Both the position numbers and the translations under genes were made by a program. Source: Robertmurraya siralis (GTDB lineage Bacteria; Bacillota; Bacilli; Bacillales; Cytobacillaceae). Taken from it: a stretch of DNA of 64,000 nucleotides. The stretch spans positions 496,001 through 560,000 of the forward strand of contig NZ_SWLZ01000001.1 in NCBI RefSeq assembly GCF_005502275.1, read 5' to 3'. The notes beneath the pieces were generated by a model. It was not told where the DNA came from. It was given only the letters and a program-made list of their open reading frames with translations, and searched no databases. Numbering within the stretch: the first letter of the stretch is position 1; each line of letters opens with the position of its first letter. Positions 7,977-17,626 of the stretch are shown here, one piece after another.

Positions 7977-9569
7977 ATGACAGATTCGTTTCAGAAATAT
8001 ATTAACAAATTAAAAGAATACTGGAATGGCCGTTCTAAACAATACAAAATGATCATTATCGGATCTATTCTGTTAGGTGTCATTATTCTTTCTTTGGTCA
8101 TTTTTTTTACAACAAGAACAAATATGGTTCCTTTATATAAAGATTTATCTTTAACAGAAATTGGAACCATTAAAGAAAATCTAGACGGTAAAGGTATAAA
8201 GTATGAAATCTCTGATGGTGGAACAACAATTAGTGTTCCACAGGAACAGGCAGATTCTCTTAAAGTGGAGTTAGCAGCAGAAGGTTTGCCAAAAACAGGT
8301 GGAATTGATTATTCCTTCTTTAGCCAAAATGCCGGATTTGGCATGACGGATAATGAGTTTAATGTCATGAAGCTCGACGCCATGCAAACTGAGTTAGCCA
8401 ATTTAATTAAAGGTGTTGAAGGGGTCAGAGATGCGAGAGTGATGATTACTCTTCCAACACAAGGGATCTTTGTAAATGATGCAAATGAAGAGGCTACGGC
8501 TGCGATTATTTTGAATACAGTTCCAGGTTATCAATTTGAAGAAAAGCAAATCAATGCTTTGTACCATCTTGTTTCAAAAAGTGTACCAAATCTTCCTACA
8601 GATAATATCGTCATTTCGAACCAAAATTTTGAGTACTTTGATCTAAAAAATAATGAAAATTCTTCAGGTGACACATTCACTGCACAAAATGAAATTAAAA
8701 AAGAAATTGAACGTGATGTGCAACGCCAAGTACAAAGCATGCTTGGCACGTTAATGGGTCAAGATAAAGTGGTTGTTTCGGTAACTGCTGACATCGATTT
8801 TACAAAAGAAAATCGTGAAGAAAATCTTGTTACACCTGTTGATGAAGAAAACATGGAAGGAATCACTTTAAGTGCTCAAAAAATTACTGAGACTTTTACT
8901 GGTAATGGCGCTGGAGCGGGTGGTGTTCCTGCAGGTGAAGACCCTGCCGACACCCTTGGCGGTACATATCAAGAGGGAGCATATGGAAATGGCGATTATG
9001 AAAGAATTGAAGAGACGATTAATAATGAAGTAAATAAGATCCGAAGAGAAATTATTGAAAGTCCGTATAAAATAAGAGACTTAGGAATCCAAGTAATGGT
9101 TGAACCTCCGATTGCAGATGATGAATCTTCACTTCCGCAGGAGAGGGTAGACGATATCACAAGGATGTTAAGTACAATTGTTAGAACGACAATTAATAAA
9201 GATACAATTGAAGGAGAATTAACGGATGAAGACATCCAAGACAAGGTAGTTGTTTCCGTACAACCATTTAACGGCAAGCTACAGTTTAATACAGAACCAC
9301 AAAGTGCGATCCCTTGGTGGGTTTATGTGCTAGGTGGAGTGTTACTTTTAATTATTATTCTTCTAATCTTCCTATTCGTAAGAGCGCGTAAAAAGCGTGA
9401 GGAAGAAGAGATGGAAGAATTTGAAGAAGAATCACAAGTTCAAATTCCTGATGTAAATGAGGAACAGGAAACTGAAGGAAGCTTAAGAAGAAAGCAGCTA
9501 GAAAAAATGGCAAAAGAAAATCCAGAAGACTTTGCGAAACTATTAAGGACGTGGATCTCGGAAGACTAG
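7977..9569 (+). CDS. fliF: Flagellar MS-ring protein FliF
   Basis: Inner-membrane ring that anchors the rod and the switch. 530 residues. First membrane segment at about residues 25-48, then YscJ/FliF ring-building motifs in the N-terminal periplasmic-side region and the FliF C-terminal ring-forming domain. Second membrane segment at about 443-465 (WWVYVLGGVLLLIIILLIFL) and an acidic cytoplasmic tail that binds FliG. SD GGGGGATAAGA. The 55-bp gap after fliE has no evident terminator. Confidence 0.96.
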   Translation: MTDSFQKYINKLKEYWNGRSKQYKMIIIGSILLGVIILSLVIFFTTRTNMVPLYKDLSLTEIGTIKENLDGKGIKYEISDGGTTISVPQEQADSLKVELAAEGLPKTGGIDYSFFSQNAGFGMTDNEFNVMKLDAMQTELANLIKGVEGVRDARVMITLPTQGIFVNDANEEATAAIILNTVPGYQFEEKQINALYHLVSKSVPNLPTDNIVISNQNFEYFDLKNNENSSGDTFTAQNEIKKEIERDVQRQVQSMLGTLMGQDKVVVSVTADIDFTKENREENLVTPVDEENMEGITLSAQKITETFTGNGAGAGGVPAGEDPADTLGGTYQEGAYGNGDYERIEETINNEVNKIRREIIESPYKIRDLGIQVMVEPPIADDESSLPQERVDDITRMLSTIVRTTINKDTIEGELTDEDIQDKVVVSVQPFNGKLQFNTEPQSAIPWWVYVLGGVLLLIIILLIFLFVRARKKREEEEMEEFEEESQVQIPDVNEEQETEGSLRRKQLEKMAKENPEDFAKLLRTWISED

Positions 9570-9581
9570 GAGGTTTGAAAG

Positions 9582-10598
9582 TTGGCAATTAGAGAGCAAA
9601 AAGAATTAACAGGAAAACAAAAAGCAGCCATTCTTCTCATATCACTTGGCCCTGATGTATCTGCGTCTGTATATAAGCATTTAAGTGAAGAAGAAATTGA
9701 AAAACTAACATTGGAAATTTCCTCCGTTAAAAAGGTGGACTCTCAAGCAAAAGAGGAGATCATGGAGGAATTTCACAACATTGCACTGGCGCAGGATTAT
9801 ATTTCTCAAGGTGGAATTGGCTATGCAAAAACAGTCCTTGAAAAAGCGTTAGGTTCTGAACAGGCGTCGGTCATTATAAATAGATTAACTTCTTCTTTGC
9901 AGGTGCGACCATTTGATTTTGCTAGAAAAGCTGATCCAGCGCAAATTCTCAATTTTATTCAAAATGAACATCCGCAAACGATCGCCTTGATTTTATCGTA
10001 TTTAGATGCTACTCAAGCTGGGCAGATACTGTCAGAGCTACCACAGGAAATGCAGGCAGATGTGGCGAGAAGGATTGCGGTTATGGATAGTACATCACCT
10101 GAAATCATTAATGAAGTTGAGCAAATTTTGGAACGGAAACTCTCTTCAACCGTCACCCAAGACTATACGCAAACAGGTGGGGTCGAAGCCGTGGTTGAAG
10201 TGCTTAACGGGGTAGACAGAGCAACGGAAAGAACGATTTTAGACGCATTGGAAATCCAGGATCCAGAGTTGGCAGAGGAAATCAAGAAACGGATGTTTGT
10301 ATTTGAGGACATTGTTACTCTTGATAATCGGGCTATTCAAAGAGTTATTCGTGATTGTGAAAATGAGGATCTAATGCTTTCATTAAAAGTTTCTAGTGAT
10401 GAAGTGAAAAACATTGTTTATAAAAACATGTCAACGCGAATGGTCGAAACCTTCAAAGATGAAATGGAATATATGGGGCCTGTTCGTCTTCGAGACGTTG
10501 AGGAAGCTCAATCAAGAATTGTTGCAATCATTCGCCGTCTAGAAGAAGCTGGTGAGATCGTCGTCGCTCGTGGCGGAGGAGATGATATCATTGTCTAG
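9582..10598 (+). CDS. fliG: Flagellar motor switch protein FliG
   Basis: Torque-generating rotor protein bound to FliF; it contacts the stators. 338 residues, as in B. subtilis. FliG-N (LTGKQKAAILLISLG), the EHPQT segment of the middle domain (about residue 128), and the charged torque helix of FliG-C at the C-terminus (EDIVTLDNRAIQRVIRD, about 240). The TTG start has AGGAGG 9 nt upstream, and the gene follows fliF by 12 bp. The 3' end overlaps fliH. Confidence 0.97.
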   Translation: MAIREQKELTGKQKAAILLISLGPDVSASVYKHLSEEEIEKLTLEISSVKKVDSQAKEEIMEEFHNIALAQDYISQGGIGYAKTVLEKALGSEQASVIINRLTSSLQVRPFDFARKADPAQILNFIQNEHPQTIALILSYLDATQAGQILSELPQEMQADVARRIAVMDSTSPEIINEVEQILERKLSSTVTQDYTQTGGVEAVVEVLNGVDRATERTILDALEIQDPELAEEIKKRMFVFEDIVTLDNRAIQRVIRDCENEDLMLSLKVSSDEVKNIVYKNMSTRMVETFKDEMEYMGPVRLRDVEEAQSRIVAIIRRLEEAGEIVVARGGGDDIIV

Positions 10599-11355
10599 GC
10601 TTATCAAATCTGGCTGGTCTAAGGTTGAAGAGCAGGAAAATAAAGTGATTTCCATTCGAAGCTTTAAAGTAGAAAACGAAGAGGTTGACGTTGAAGCGGC
10701 TGATATTGAAATCTCCATGCAGCAAAAAGAAATTTTGAACGAAGCGAAGGAAGAGGCAAACAGGATCGTTGCAGAGGCTAGAGCTTTCCAAGAACAAGTG
10801 CAGGCTCAATTGCAGGAAGAAAGAAACAATTGGGATGAAGAGGTCGTAAGATTAACGAATCAAGCACAGGAAAGTGGTTATGAGGCTGGTTTTTTACAAG
10901 GTAAAGAAGAAGGTTATCAGCAGATGCATGAGCTGATTGAACAGGCCAGAGAAACCGTTAACCTTTCCAAAACAGATTATCATCGAACGATTGAAGAATC
11001 TGAACCAATTATTTTAGCCATTGCGTTAAAAGTGGCTGAACGGATTCTTGGTCAGCATCTCGAAGGGCAGTCAGACCATTTTCTAAGTATTGTGAAACGG
11101 GCTCTGAAAGAAGCAAGGGAATATCGTGAAATACAATTGCACGTACACCCAGCACACTATGAGCTTCTCTTGTCTCAAAAAGAAGATTTAATTAAAATTT
11201 TCCCGAAGGAAACTGAACTTTATATTTATCCAGACGGAGACTTAACAGAGCTTAGCTGCATTATCGAATCAGCTAATGGAAGAATTGATGCAAGTGTAGA
11301 TCAACAGCTTTTGGAAATTAAAGCAAAGTTATTCGAATTGCTGGAGAGTGAATAA
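10582..11355 (+). CDS. fliH: Flagellar export ATPase regulator FliH
   Basis: Peripheral stalk-like subunit that tethers and regulates the FliI ATPase. About 257 residues. A long charged coiled coil (about 45-135), GYEAGFLQGKEEGYQQ (the glycine-repeat-like region), then a C-terminal FliH/VATPase-E domain. The start is uncertain. GGAGGA at 10575-10580 is too close for the ATG at 10582 and better spaced for TTG at 10591 (M-S-R-L-I-K). Either start overlaps the fliG 3' end, which implies coupled translation. Confidence 0.9.
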   Translation: MISLSRLIKSGWSKVEEQENKVISIRSFKVENEEVDVEAADIEISMQQKEILNEAKEEANRIVAEARAFQEQVQAQLQEERNNWDEEVVRLTNQAQESGYEAGFLQGKEEGYQQMHELIEQARETVNLSKTDYHRTIEESEPIILAIALKVAERILGQHLEGQSDHFLSIVKRALKEAREYREIQLHVHPAHYELLLSQKEDLIKIFPKETELYIYPDGDLTELSCIIESANGRIDASVDQQLLEIKAKLFELLESE

Positions 11356-11356
11356 T

Positions 11357-12682
11357 GTGAAATTAGCTGACTTATTAGAGCAAATTGACCAGATAGATAC
11401 ATATAAACATTACGGTAGAGTTAAGCGAGTAGTAGGTCTGATGATTGAGTCACAGGGTCCAGAAAGCTCGATTGGCGATGTTTGCTATATTCATGTCGGC
11501 CATAAACACAAAAGGAAAATTAAAGCTGAAGTAGTGGGCTTTAAAGATGAGAACATTATTTTGATGCCCTATACAACGGTTAATGACATCTCTCCAGGAA
11601 GTTTAGTGGAAGCAAGCCATAAACCTCTTGAAATTAAGATTGGTCCAGGTTTAATAGGCAGTGTTCTTGATTCGCTTGGAAAACCGCTAGATGAAGAAGA
11701 ACTGCCAAAAGGGTTGACCCCTGTATTGACTGAGCAGCAGCCACCCAATCCATTAAAACGACCTCCTATCTCTGAATCTATCGAAGTCGGTGTTCGTATG
11801 ATTGATTCGCTATTAACAGTAGGTACGGGGCAAAGGGTGGGGATCTTTGCCGGTAGCGGAGTCGGAAAGAGTACGTTGCTGGGGATGATTGCTAGAAATA
11901 CGAAAGCTGATTTAAATGTTATTGCACTTATTGGAGAGCGTGGTCGCGAGGTACGAGAATTTATTGAACGAGATCTGGGACCAGAAGGCTTAGCGCGTTC
12001 AATCGTCATTGTGGCCACTTCTGACCAACCAGCATTAATGAGAATTAAAGGGGCATTCACAGCAACAGCTATTGCAGAGTATTTTCGCGATCGCGGTTTG
12101 AATGTGATGCTGATGATGGATTCAGTTACGAGGGTTGCAATGGCGCAGAGAGAAGTCGGTTTGGCCATTGGTGAGCCGCCTACAACGAAAGGGTATACAC
12201 CATCTGTTTTTGCGATACTTCCAAAGCTTTTGGAAAGAACCGGTACTAATATGTTAGGCTCAATCACGGCTTTCTACACCGTTTTAGTAGATGGTGATGA
12301 TATGAATGAGCCTATTGCTGATACAGTTCGCGGAATTCTTGATGGACATTTTGTCCTGGATCGAGAGCTGGCTAATAAAGGGCAGTATCCTGCCATTAAC
12401 GTTTTGAAAAGTGTAAGTCGAGTTATGAACAATGTTGTTCCTGAAGAACATCGTAAATCAGCTGAAAAGCTTAGAGAACTTTTAAGCACTTATATTAATT
12501 CTGAAGACCTAATTAATATTGGGGCTTATAAAAAAGGTTCATCTAAACAAATTGATGAAGCTATTCGTTTGTATCCAGACATTATTAGCTTTTTAAAACA
12601 GGAAACGAATGAGAAGGCATCGTTTCATGATAGCTTAAATGCTCTATATGAGTTAATGGGAAAAGGTGAGAATATCCGATGA
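11357..12682 (+). CDS. fliI: Flagellar export ATPase FliI
   Basis: F1-beta-like hexameric ATPase that energises flagellar type III export. 441 residues. Walker A GIFAGSGVGKST (about 160-171), GERGREVREF, Walker B VMLMMDSVTR, and the C-terminal GAYKKGSS. I chose GTG at 11357 (M-K-L-A-D-L) because GGAG lies 10 nt upstream. An earlier in-frame GTG at 11348 is too close to it. The last four bases (ATGA) overlap the fliJ start. Confidence 0.97.
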   Translation: MKLADLLEQIDQIDTYKHYGRVKRVVGLMIESQGPESSIGDVCYIHVGHKHKRKIKAEVVGFKDENIILMPYTTVNDISPGSLVEASHKPLEIKIGPGLIGSVLDSLGKPLDEEELPKGLTPVLTEQQPPNPLKRPPISESIEVGVRMIDSLLTVGTGQRVGIFAGSGVGKSTLLGMIARNTKADLNVIALIGERGREVREFIERDLGPEGLARSIVIVATSDQPALMRIKGAFTATAIAEYFRDRGLNVMLMMDSVTRVAMAQREVGLAIGEPPTTKGYTPSVFAILPKLLERTGTNMLGSITAFYTVLVDGDDMNEPIADTVRGILDGHFVLDRELANKGQYPAINVLKSVSRVMNNVVPEEHRKSAEKLRELLSTYINSEDLINIGAYKKGSSKQIDEAIRLYPDIISFLKQETNEKASFHDSLNALYELMGKGENIR

Positions 12683-13122
12683 CTTATCAATATAAGTTTG
12701 CTAGAGTATTAGCCTTGAAGGAAAGGGAGAAAGATGAGGCTCTCTTTACTTATCAGGATGCAGTAAAAAAATTTGAAGAAGTCGCTGAAAAGTTATACGA
12801 ATTATTACGGAAAAAAGAAGATTTGGAGGCTTTTCAATCTGCAGAGCTTAAGAACGGTCTATCGATTGTCGAAATCCGCCATCACCAGCAATTTATTGGA
12901 AATTTAGAAAAGACAATTAACCACTATCAAAAAATGGTTATTAATGCCCGAAATCGAATGAATTTATTTCAGGAAAAACTGATGGAAAAAAATATAGAAG
13001 TAAAGAAATTTGAAAAAATTCGCGAAAAGGATTTTGAGCATTTCCTCAATTCCTTAAAAACAATTGAGAATAAACAAATGGATGATATCTCGATTCAGCT
13101 TTATATGAACCGAGGAAGTTAG
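12679..13122 (+). CDS. fliJ: Flagellar export chaperone FliJ
   Basis: Small coiled-coil protein of the export apparatus, comparable to the F1 gamma stalk, which sits in the FliI ring and contacts FlhA. 147 residues, almost entirely heptad-rich charged helix (for example KKFEEVAEKLYELLRKKEDLE). Overlaps fliI by 4 nt. Identification rests on length, coiled-coil character and position as much as on sequence. Confidence 0.9.
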   Translation: MTYQYKFARVLALKEREKDEALFTYQDAVKKFEEVAEKLYELLRKKEDLEAFQSAELKNGLSIVEIRHHQQFIGNLEKTINHYQKMVINARNRMNLFQEKLMEKNIEVKKFEKIREKDFEHFLNSLKTIENKQMDDISIQLYMNRGS

Positions 13123-13130
13123 GTGATTTG

Positions 13131-13718
13131 ATGGCAAAAATAGCAGAAGAAGTAGAAGAAAAAAAAGCGAATAAATTCCAATGGTTTCTTTACACCGGAG
13201 TTATCCCAGTATTATTTTTAATTGTCGTTCTATTAATTGTTTTCTCAGTTGCCGGCATTAATGTTTTTGAAAAAGCTCAGGAATACAGTCAAAAGATCCC
13301 TTTTCTATCGCAAATGATGGAAGAGGAGCCAAGCAAAACGATGGAAGATTTAGAAGCAGATACCATTGAGCTTGAAGGGATAATTAAAGATAAAGAAGCA
13401 CAAATTGAAAAATTGCAGCAGGAGCTAGAAGGAAAAGATACTGAAATTGAGCGAAATAAACTAGAAATTGAACAACTTCAACTGCAAATAGACGACCTTC
13501 TGGCGATTCAAGAAGAAAATAAACGTGCTTTTCAGGATATTGTGAAGACTTATGAAACGATGTCAGCGAAAAAAGCTGCCCCAATTATTTCACAGATGCA
13601 AGAACAAGAAGCAATGCAAATTTTATCAAATATTAAGTCAGATAATTTAGCTGCTATATTGGAGAATTTATCTCCAGAGGAGGCGGCGAAGTATACGGAA
13701 TTATTAACTAATGAGTAG
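13131..13718 (+). CDS. ylxF: MotE/YlxF: membrane coiled-coil flagellar protein (MgtE-N like)
   Basis: Homologue of B. subtilis YlxF, a membrane coiled-coil protein of the MotE family in the fla/che operon. About 195 residues. A cytoplasmic N-terminus, one membrane segment at about 18-43 (YTGVIPVLFLIVVLLIVFSV), a coiled coil at about 70-140, and a C-terminal MgtE-N-like domain (MSAKKAAPIISQM ... ILENLSPEEAAKYTEL). ATG at 13131 preferred over the adjacent TTG because of AGGTGA spacing. Exact function unproven; MotE proteins are proposed to act as chaperones for the stator MotB. Confidence 0.88.
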   Translation: MAKIAEEVEEKKANKFQWFLYTGVIPVLFLIVVLLIVFSVAGINVFEKAQEYSQKIPFLSQMMEEEPSKTMEDLEADTIELEGIIKDKEAQIEKLQQELEGKDTEIERNKLEIEQLQLQIDDLLAIQEENKRAFQDIVKTYETMSAKKAAPIISQMQEQEAMQILSNIKSDNLAAILENLSPEEAAKYTELLTNE

Positions 13719-13748
13719 CAATTTTATTGATCGAAAGGAGGTGAAATG

Positions 13749-14999
13749 ATGGAGATCGGAGCTGTTAATATATTAAGTTCTTCCTCATCTTCGCAGAAAG
13801 CAGGCAATTTTAAAAATGTCACTGGCTTTAAAGGACTTGTTGGGACATTTTTGCAAGAGCCAAATTTGGCAGATGATTCGGCCGCTGCTGCGAACAAGCT
13901 ATTACAATCTTTTTCGAAGGAAGAATTGCTGGATTTGATTGCTTTTTTGCAAACCGAGGATGTACTTGATTTGGATGAGGGTTTGCTCATGTTGAATCAA
14001 TCACTTTCCGTTCATCACGAAGATGAATTATTTCAGTTAATTGAAGAAGTATTGTTGCCAAATTTATCACTTGCGCAGTTGGCTGAGAGAATTGATGTTG
14101 CGTCTCTTGGGACCAATGCTATGAGAATCGAGGACTTAGTAGCGGTTTTAGGGCAATTGAATGCGATGACGTCAGAGGAGTTGCGAAATTCATTAAGCGG
14201 TGATATGGCTCAAATACTTAAGACTGTAAAAATGTTTGAACTTCTTGCTGGTGAACAGAAATTGTCTGCAGATCACGGGAAATTGAAAGATCTATTGCAG
14301 CAATTTACAAAAAGACTTGAACTTCTCCTTTCTGCAGATAGTGAAAATAAACCGCCATTAAATAGACAAGAGTATATAATTAGAACATTTTCGGCAGTGG
14401 CCCAGGAACTTAACAGCAAGCAGCCACTGGCAAAGCAAACAGGTGAAGCGGGGCTTGAATCAAAGAATTTAGCTGCTAAAGCAGAGACAGTTCATGGTAT
14501 GATTCAATATCATCAAGTGTCAAAAGCTGAGCAACTCACTTTGTCTTTGCAACAAGGCGAACGACCAACAGGGGCAAATGAGTTAATCAAGCAATTTGAA
14601 AATATCCTTGCAAGAAGTAATTTTTCCAATAACGCTGGCACTCAAAAACTTTTAATTAAGCTCAACCCAGAACATTTAGGAGCTTTGCGAATCGAATTGA
14701 TTCAACGTGACGCCGGATTGGTGGCAAAAATCATGACTACCACAAAATTGGCGAAGGAAACATTGGAGACGCATTTGAATGGCTTAAAACAGGCATTCGG
14801 CACGCAAAATATTCAAGTCGATCGCGTTGAAATCTCCCAAGCACTGAATCAACAGCAGGAAAGATTTATTGGACGAGAGCAACAGTCCCAGCAAAATGGA
14901 CAGGAAAACAGACAACAACAGGAGCAAGGCAAAAACGAGACAGAAGAGGCTTCTTTTATGACTTCCTTTGAAGAGGCGCTCTTAAATACTGAAGTATAG
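13749..14999 (+). CDS. fliK: Flagellar hook-length control protein FliK
   Basis: Secreted ruler that switches export from hook to filament subunits. About 416 residues. The N-terminal part is poorly conserved and disordered-looking. The C-terminal Flg_hook domain at about 295-365 contains [17 protein letters not shown] and the conserved leucine/valine pattern. The Gln-rich tail (for example [20 protein letters not shown]) is usual in FliK. Two tandem ATGs (13746, 13749) follow AAGGAGGTG; the second has better spacing. Confidence 0.93.
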   Translation: MEIGAVNILSSSSSSQKAGNFKNVTGFKGLVGTFLQEPNLADDSAAAANKLLQSFSKEELLDLIAFLQTEDVLDLDEGLLMLNQSLSVHHEDELFQLIEEVLLPNLSLAQLAERIDVASLGTNAMRIEDLVAVLGQLNAMTSEELRNSLSGDMAQILKTVKMFELLAGEQKLSADHGKLKDLLQQFTKRLELLLSADSENKPPLNRQEYIIRTFSAVAQELNSKQPLAKQTGEAGLESKNLAAKAETVHGMIQYHQVSKAEQLTLSLQQGERPTGANELIKQFENILARSNFSNNAGTQKLLIKLNPEHLGALRIELIQRDAGLVAKIMTTTKLAKETLETHLNGLKQAFGTQNIQVDRVEISQALNQQQERFIGREQQSQQNGQENRQQQEQGKNETEEASFMTSFEEALLNTEV

Positions 15000-15012
15000 G
15001 CAGGTTAAAAAT

Positions 15013-15651
15013 ATGTCAAATACTATTGCACCTTCTTTACTCTATTCCAATTATAAAAATGAACAGAAAAAAACTGGTTCCAACACATTGGGAAAAGACG
15101 ATTTCTTAAAATTGCTGATTACCCAGTTGCAAAATCAGGATCCAACAAATCCCATGCAGGATCGTGAATTCATTGCTCAGATGGCTCAGTTTTCTTCATT
15201 GGAGCAAATGACAAATATGAATTCACTGATGCAAAAAGTTGCAAATGCGCAAGAAGAGAGCAACCTTATCTCTTATGGGCAATTTATAGGAAAAGAAATT
15301 ACTTGGCATAAACTTGAAGAGAATGCAAACGGTGAAATCAAGATATTAGAAGGAACGGGGAAAGTAGTTTCTCTTCAATTTAAGGAAGGCAATGTGTACT
15401 TTATTTTAGAAGATGGAACAAAGCTAGAACCGGGTAATATTTCACAATTTAATGAACAAATAGCAAAAGATTACGATCTGATCCAAGCGAGTATGCTGAT
15501 AGGTAAAACAGTGACTTATTTAAGTAGCAACAAAGAAGAAGCAACAGCCGCGATTAAATCAGTGTCGATAAAGGATGGAAAAATCCAATTTCACTTAGAT
15601 GATGATAGTAATACGACAATCACTTCCTCGCAAATGATAAAAATTCAATAG
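15013..15651 (+). CDS. flgD: Flagellar hook capping protein FlgD
   Basis: Scaffold at the hook tip that allows FlgE assembly. 212 residues. The N-terminal FlgD signature spans [19 protein letters not shown] and [20 protein letters not shown], read in two pieces. A C-terminal Tudor/FlgD_ig-like part follows. Lies 13 bp after fliK and 14 bp before the TIGR02530-type gene. Confidence 0.95.
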   Translation: MSNTIAPSLLYSNYKNEQKKTGSNTLGKDDFLKLLITQLQNQDPTNPMQDREFIAQMAQFSSLEQMTNMNSLMQKVANAQEESNLISYGQFIGKEITWHKLEENANGEIKILEGTGKVVSLQFKEGNVYFILEDGTKLEPGNISQFNEQIAKDYDLIQASMLIGKTVTYLSSNKEEATAAIKSVSIKDGKIQFHLDDDSNTTITSSQMIKIQ

Positions 15652-15665
15652 GAGAAGGTTGATTG

Positions 15666-16052
15666 ATGGATAAATTTGATTTTAGACCCATAAAATCTCA
15701 ACCGATTACTCCCCAAACTGTTCAGACGAAAAAATTGAAATCAATGAGTGGGAATGTGTTTTCCCAGCATTTACAGCAGGCAATCATTGATAGCAACAAG
15801 CTAACGTTAAGCAAACATGCAAAGGAAAGACTGCAGCAGCGGGATATTCACATTGATGATAGACGCTGGAAACAAATTGAAGCAAAGGTTAGTGAAGCAA
15901 AGAAAATGGGAGTAAAAGAATCATTAGTTTTATTAGATGAAGCTGCATTAATTGTCAGTGCGAAAAATAACACAGTCATTACAGCAATGGATCGTCAGGA
16001 AGCAACATCACAAATTTTCACCAATATAAATGGAACAATTGTTCTCGAATAA
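15666..16052 (+). CDS. Flagellar operon protein, TIGR02530 family
   Basis: Conserved small protein found between flgD and flgE in Gram-positive flagellar operons; its function is not established. 128 residues. Visible is the family core SKHAKERLQQRDIHIDD, followed by LVLLDEAALIVSAKNNTVITAMDR. ATG at 15666 is chosen over TTG at 15663 because GGAGAAGG is better spaced. It may take part in hook assembly, but that is inferred only from its place. Confidence 0.87.
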   Translation: MDKFDFRPIKSQPITPQTVQTKKLKSMSGNVFSQHLQQAIIDSNKLTLSKHAKERLQQRDIHIDDRRWKQIEAKVSEAKKMGVKESLVLLDEAALIVSAKNNTVITAMDRQEATSQIFTNINGTIVLE

Positions 16053-16126
16053 TTAAAGGCTGGACCTAGATAGGAAGCCAAAGCTGCGGAATGACTGAAG
16101 CAGCTTAATTGAAAGGAGAATTATTT

Positions 16127-17350
16127 ATGCTACGTTCAATGTACTCTGGAATTAGTGGTTTGAAAAACTCGCAAACAAAGCTTGATGTCATTGGAAATAA
16201 TATTGCCAATGTCAATACTTATGGTTTTAAAAAGAGCCGTGTAACATTTAAGGACATGCTGAGTCAAACGGTTGCTGGAGCCTCTGCAGCCACAGATTTA
16301 CGCGGAGGAACCAACCCTAAACAAATAGGACTCGGTTCCACTTTAGCAACGATCGATACGATTCAAGATGGCTCTAGCTTGCAAACTACGACTCGTTCTT
16401 TAGATGTAGGGATTGATGGCGACGGCTATTTCGTTGTAAGACAAGGAAACGCCCAATACTATACAAGAGCAGGTAACTTCTACTTAGATGATAACGGTAC
16501 ACTAGTAAATGGGGATGGTTTAGCTGTACAAGCTTATCGATATGATGCTAACGGCAATTTAACAAATGTTTATGGAGATGTAGCGGTAAATGTTAATGCG
16601 GTCATGCCAGCAACGATTACAAGCAATGTCGTATTTTCAGAGAATTTATCCGCAGATGCGATTACAGATTCTGTTTATACTCAGCAGATTAGAGTGATTG
16701 ATAATGGTGGAAATCCACATAGCATTGATGTTCATTTTAAAAGAACGGCAACGGGATGGGAGTATTTCATTAATAAGGATCCAAAAGCAAATCCTGCCCC
16801 GACTAGCGATGGTACACTAACCTTTGGTGCGGATGGTAATTTAACGAATCCAACAGCACCAGTAACCTTTAACTTGGATATCGATGGACAAGCTGCTACC
16901 ACTGTAGACAATTTAGCTCTTACCCTTAATTTTGCCGGCTTAACGATGAATTCTGGACCGACAACAGCAATTGTGAACCCGAACGGGAATACAGAAGGAA
17001 AGCTGGATAGCTTTAATATCGGGGCATCAGGAGATATTAGCGGTGTGTATTCAAACGGTGAAATTGTGACACTGGGTCGCTTGGCATTAGCTAAATTTAG
17101 CAATACATCAGGTCTTACGAAAGCAGGAAACAATCTCTTTCAGGAATCCATTAACTCAGGTGCTGCTAATATCGGTGCAGCGGGTGATGGAAGAGGTTCA
17201 TTGGTATCAGGCGCCTTAGAGATGTCAAACGTAGACCTGTCAGAGGAATTTACAGAAATGATCGTTGCCCAGCGTAGCTTCCAAGCGAATACGCGTATTA
17301 TTACAACATCTGATGAGATACTGCAGGAGCTTGTAAATTTAAAACGATAG
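16127..17350 (+). CDS. flgE: Flagellar hook protein FlgE (long form)
   Basis: Subunit of the hook, exported by the type III system. 407 residues, against 264 in B. subtilis FlgE. N-terminal rod/hook motif LRSMYSGISGLKNSQTKLDVIGNNIANVN (read as overlapping halves), LDVGIDGDGYFVV, a large middle FlaE-type domain at about 145-320, and the C-terminal helix MIVAQRSFQANTRIITTSDE. The middle is close to what proteobacterial-type long hooks carry. ATG at 16127 chosen because AAAGGAGAA ends 8 nt upstream. A 7-bp hairpin (AAGCTGC/GCAGCTT) lies just before the ribosome binding site. Confidence 0.95.
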   Translation: MLRSMYSGISGLKNSQTKLDVIGNNIANVNTYGFKKSRVTFKDMLSQTVAGASAATDLRGGTNPKQIGLGSTLATIDTIQDGSSLQTTTRSLDVGIDGDGYFVVRQGNAQYYTRAGNFYLDDNGTLVNGDGLAVQAYRYDANGNLTNVYGDVAVNVNAVMPATITSNVVFSENLSADAITDSVYTQQIRVIDNGGNPHSIDVHFKRTATGWEYFINKDPKANPAPTSDGTLTFGADGNLTNPTAPVTFNLDIDGQAATTVDNLALTLNFAGLTMNSGPTTAIVNPNGNTEGKLDSFNIGASGDISGVYSNGEIVTLGRLALAKFSNTSGLTKAGNNLFQESINSGAANIGAAGDGRGSLVSGALEMSNVDLSEEFTEMIVAQRSFQANTRIITTSDEILQELVNLKR

Positions 17351-17404
17351 GGTAAGGGAGGGACAGGACTGAAGTGGTAGAAGTCTTCAGTCCTGAATAT
17401 TACC
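17351..17404 (+). promoter_or_regulatory. Structured translation start of flbD/swrD
   Basis: GGGAGGGA (17356-17363) is the only Shine-Dalgarno-like sequence before the GTG start at 17405, and it is over 40 nt away. Between them lies a perfect 11-bp hairpin, CAGGACTGAAG (17364-17374) with CTTCAGTCCTG (17385-17395), 10-nt loop, without a U-run. GGTAA (17351-17355) is also complementary to TTACC (17400-17404), which touches the start codon. Folding would place the Shine-Dalgarno about 10 nt from GTG. Confidence 0.6.
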
Positions 17405-17626
17405 GTGATAAATGTTACAAGATTAAATGGAAAGCCTTATATCATTAATGCAATTTATATTGAAACAATTGAATCCTTTCCTGATACGACGATTACCCTG
17501 TCAAATGGTCATAAATATGTTGTGAAGGAAACCGAGGAAGAAATCGTACAGTTAGTGAATAAGTTCTATCAAACTGTCAACCTATTAGGAGTTCAACAGT
17601 TGGAGGGCCCAGAGCATGAAAAATAA
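17405..17626 (+). CDS. swrD: FlbD-family protein SwrD (YlzI)
   Basis: Small cytoplasmic protein required for full flagellar power and swarming in B. subtilis. 73 residues. MINVTRLNGKPYIINAIYIE at the N-terminus, PDTTITLSNGHKYVVKE, and a C-terminal tail containing VNLLGVQQLEGPEHEK. The MI-VTRLNGKP start is conserved in the family and fixes the GTG at 17405, although no ribosome binding site lies at normal distance. Overlaps fliL by 11 nt. Confidence 0.9.
   Translation: MINVTRLNGKPYIINAIYIETIESFPDTTITLSNGHKYVVKETEEEIVQLVNKFYQTVNLLGVQQLEGPEHEK

Noticed and set aside
11569-12267. Long minus-strand ORF opposite fliI
   Set aside because: Serine- and proline-rich antisense shadow of a well conserved gene, without a ribosome binding site.
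16081-16106. 7-bp hairpin AAGCTGC/GCAGCTT before flgE
   Set aside because: Too short and without a T run to be called a terminator; the normal flgE ribosome binding site lies free downstream of it.
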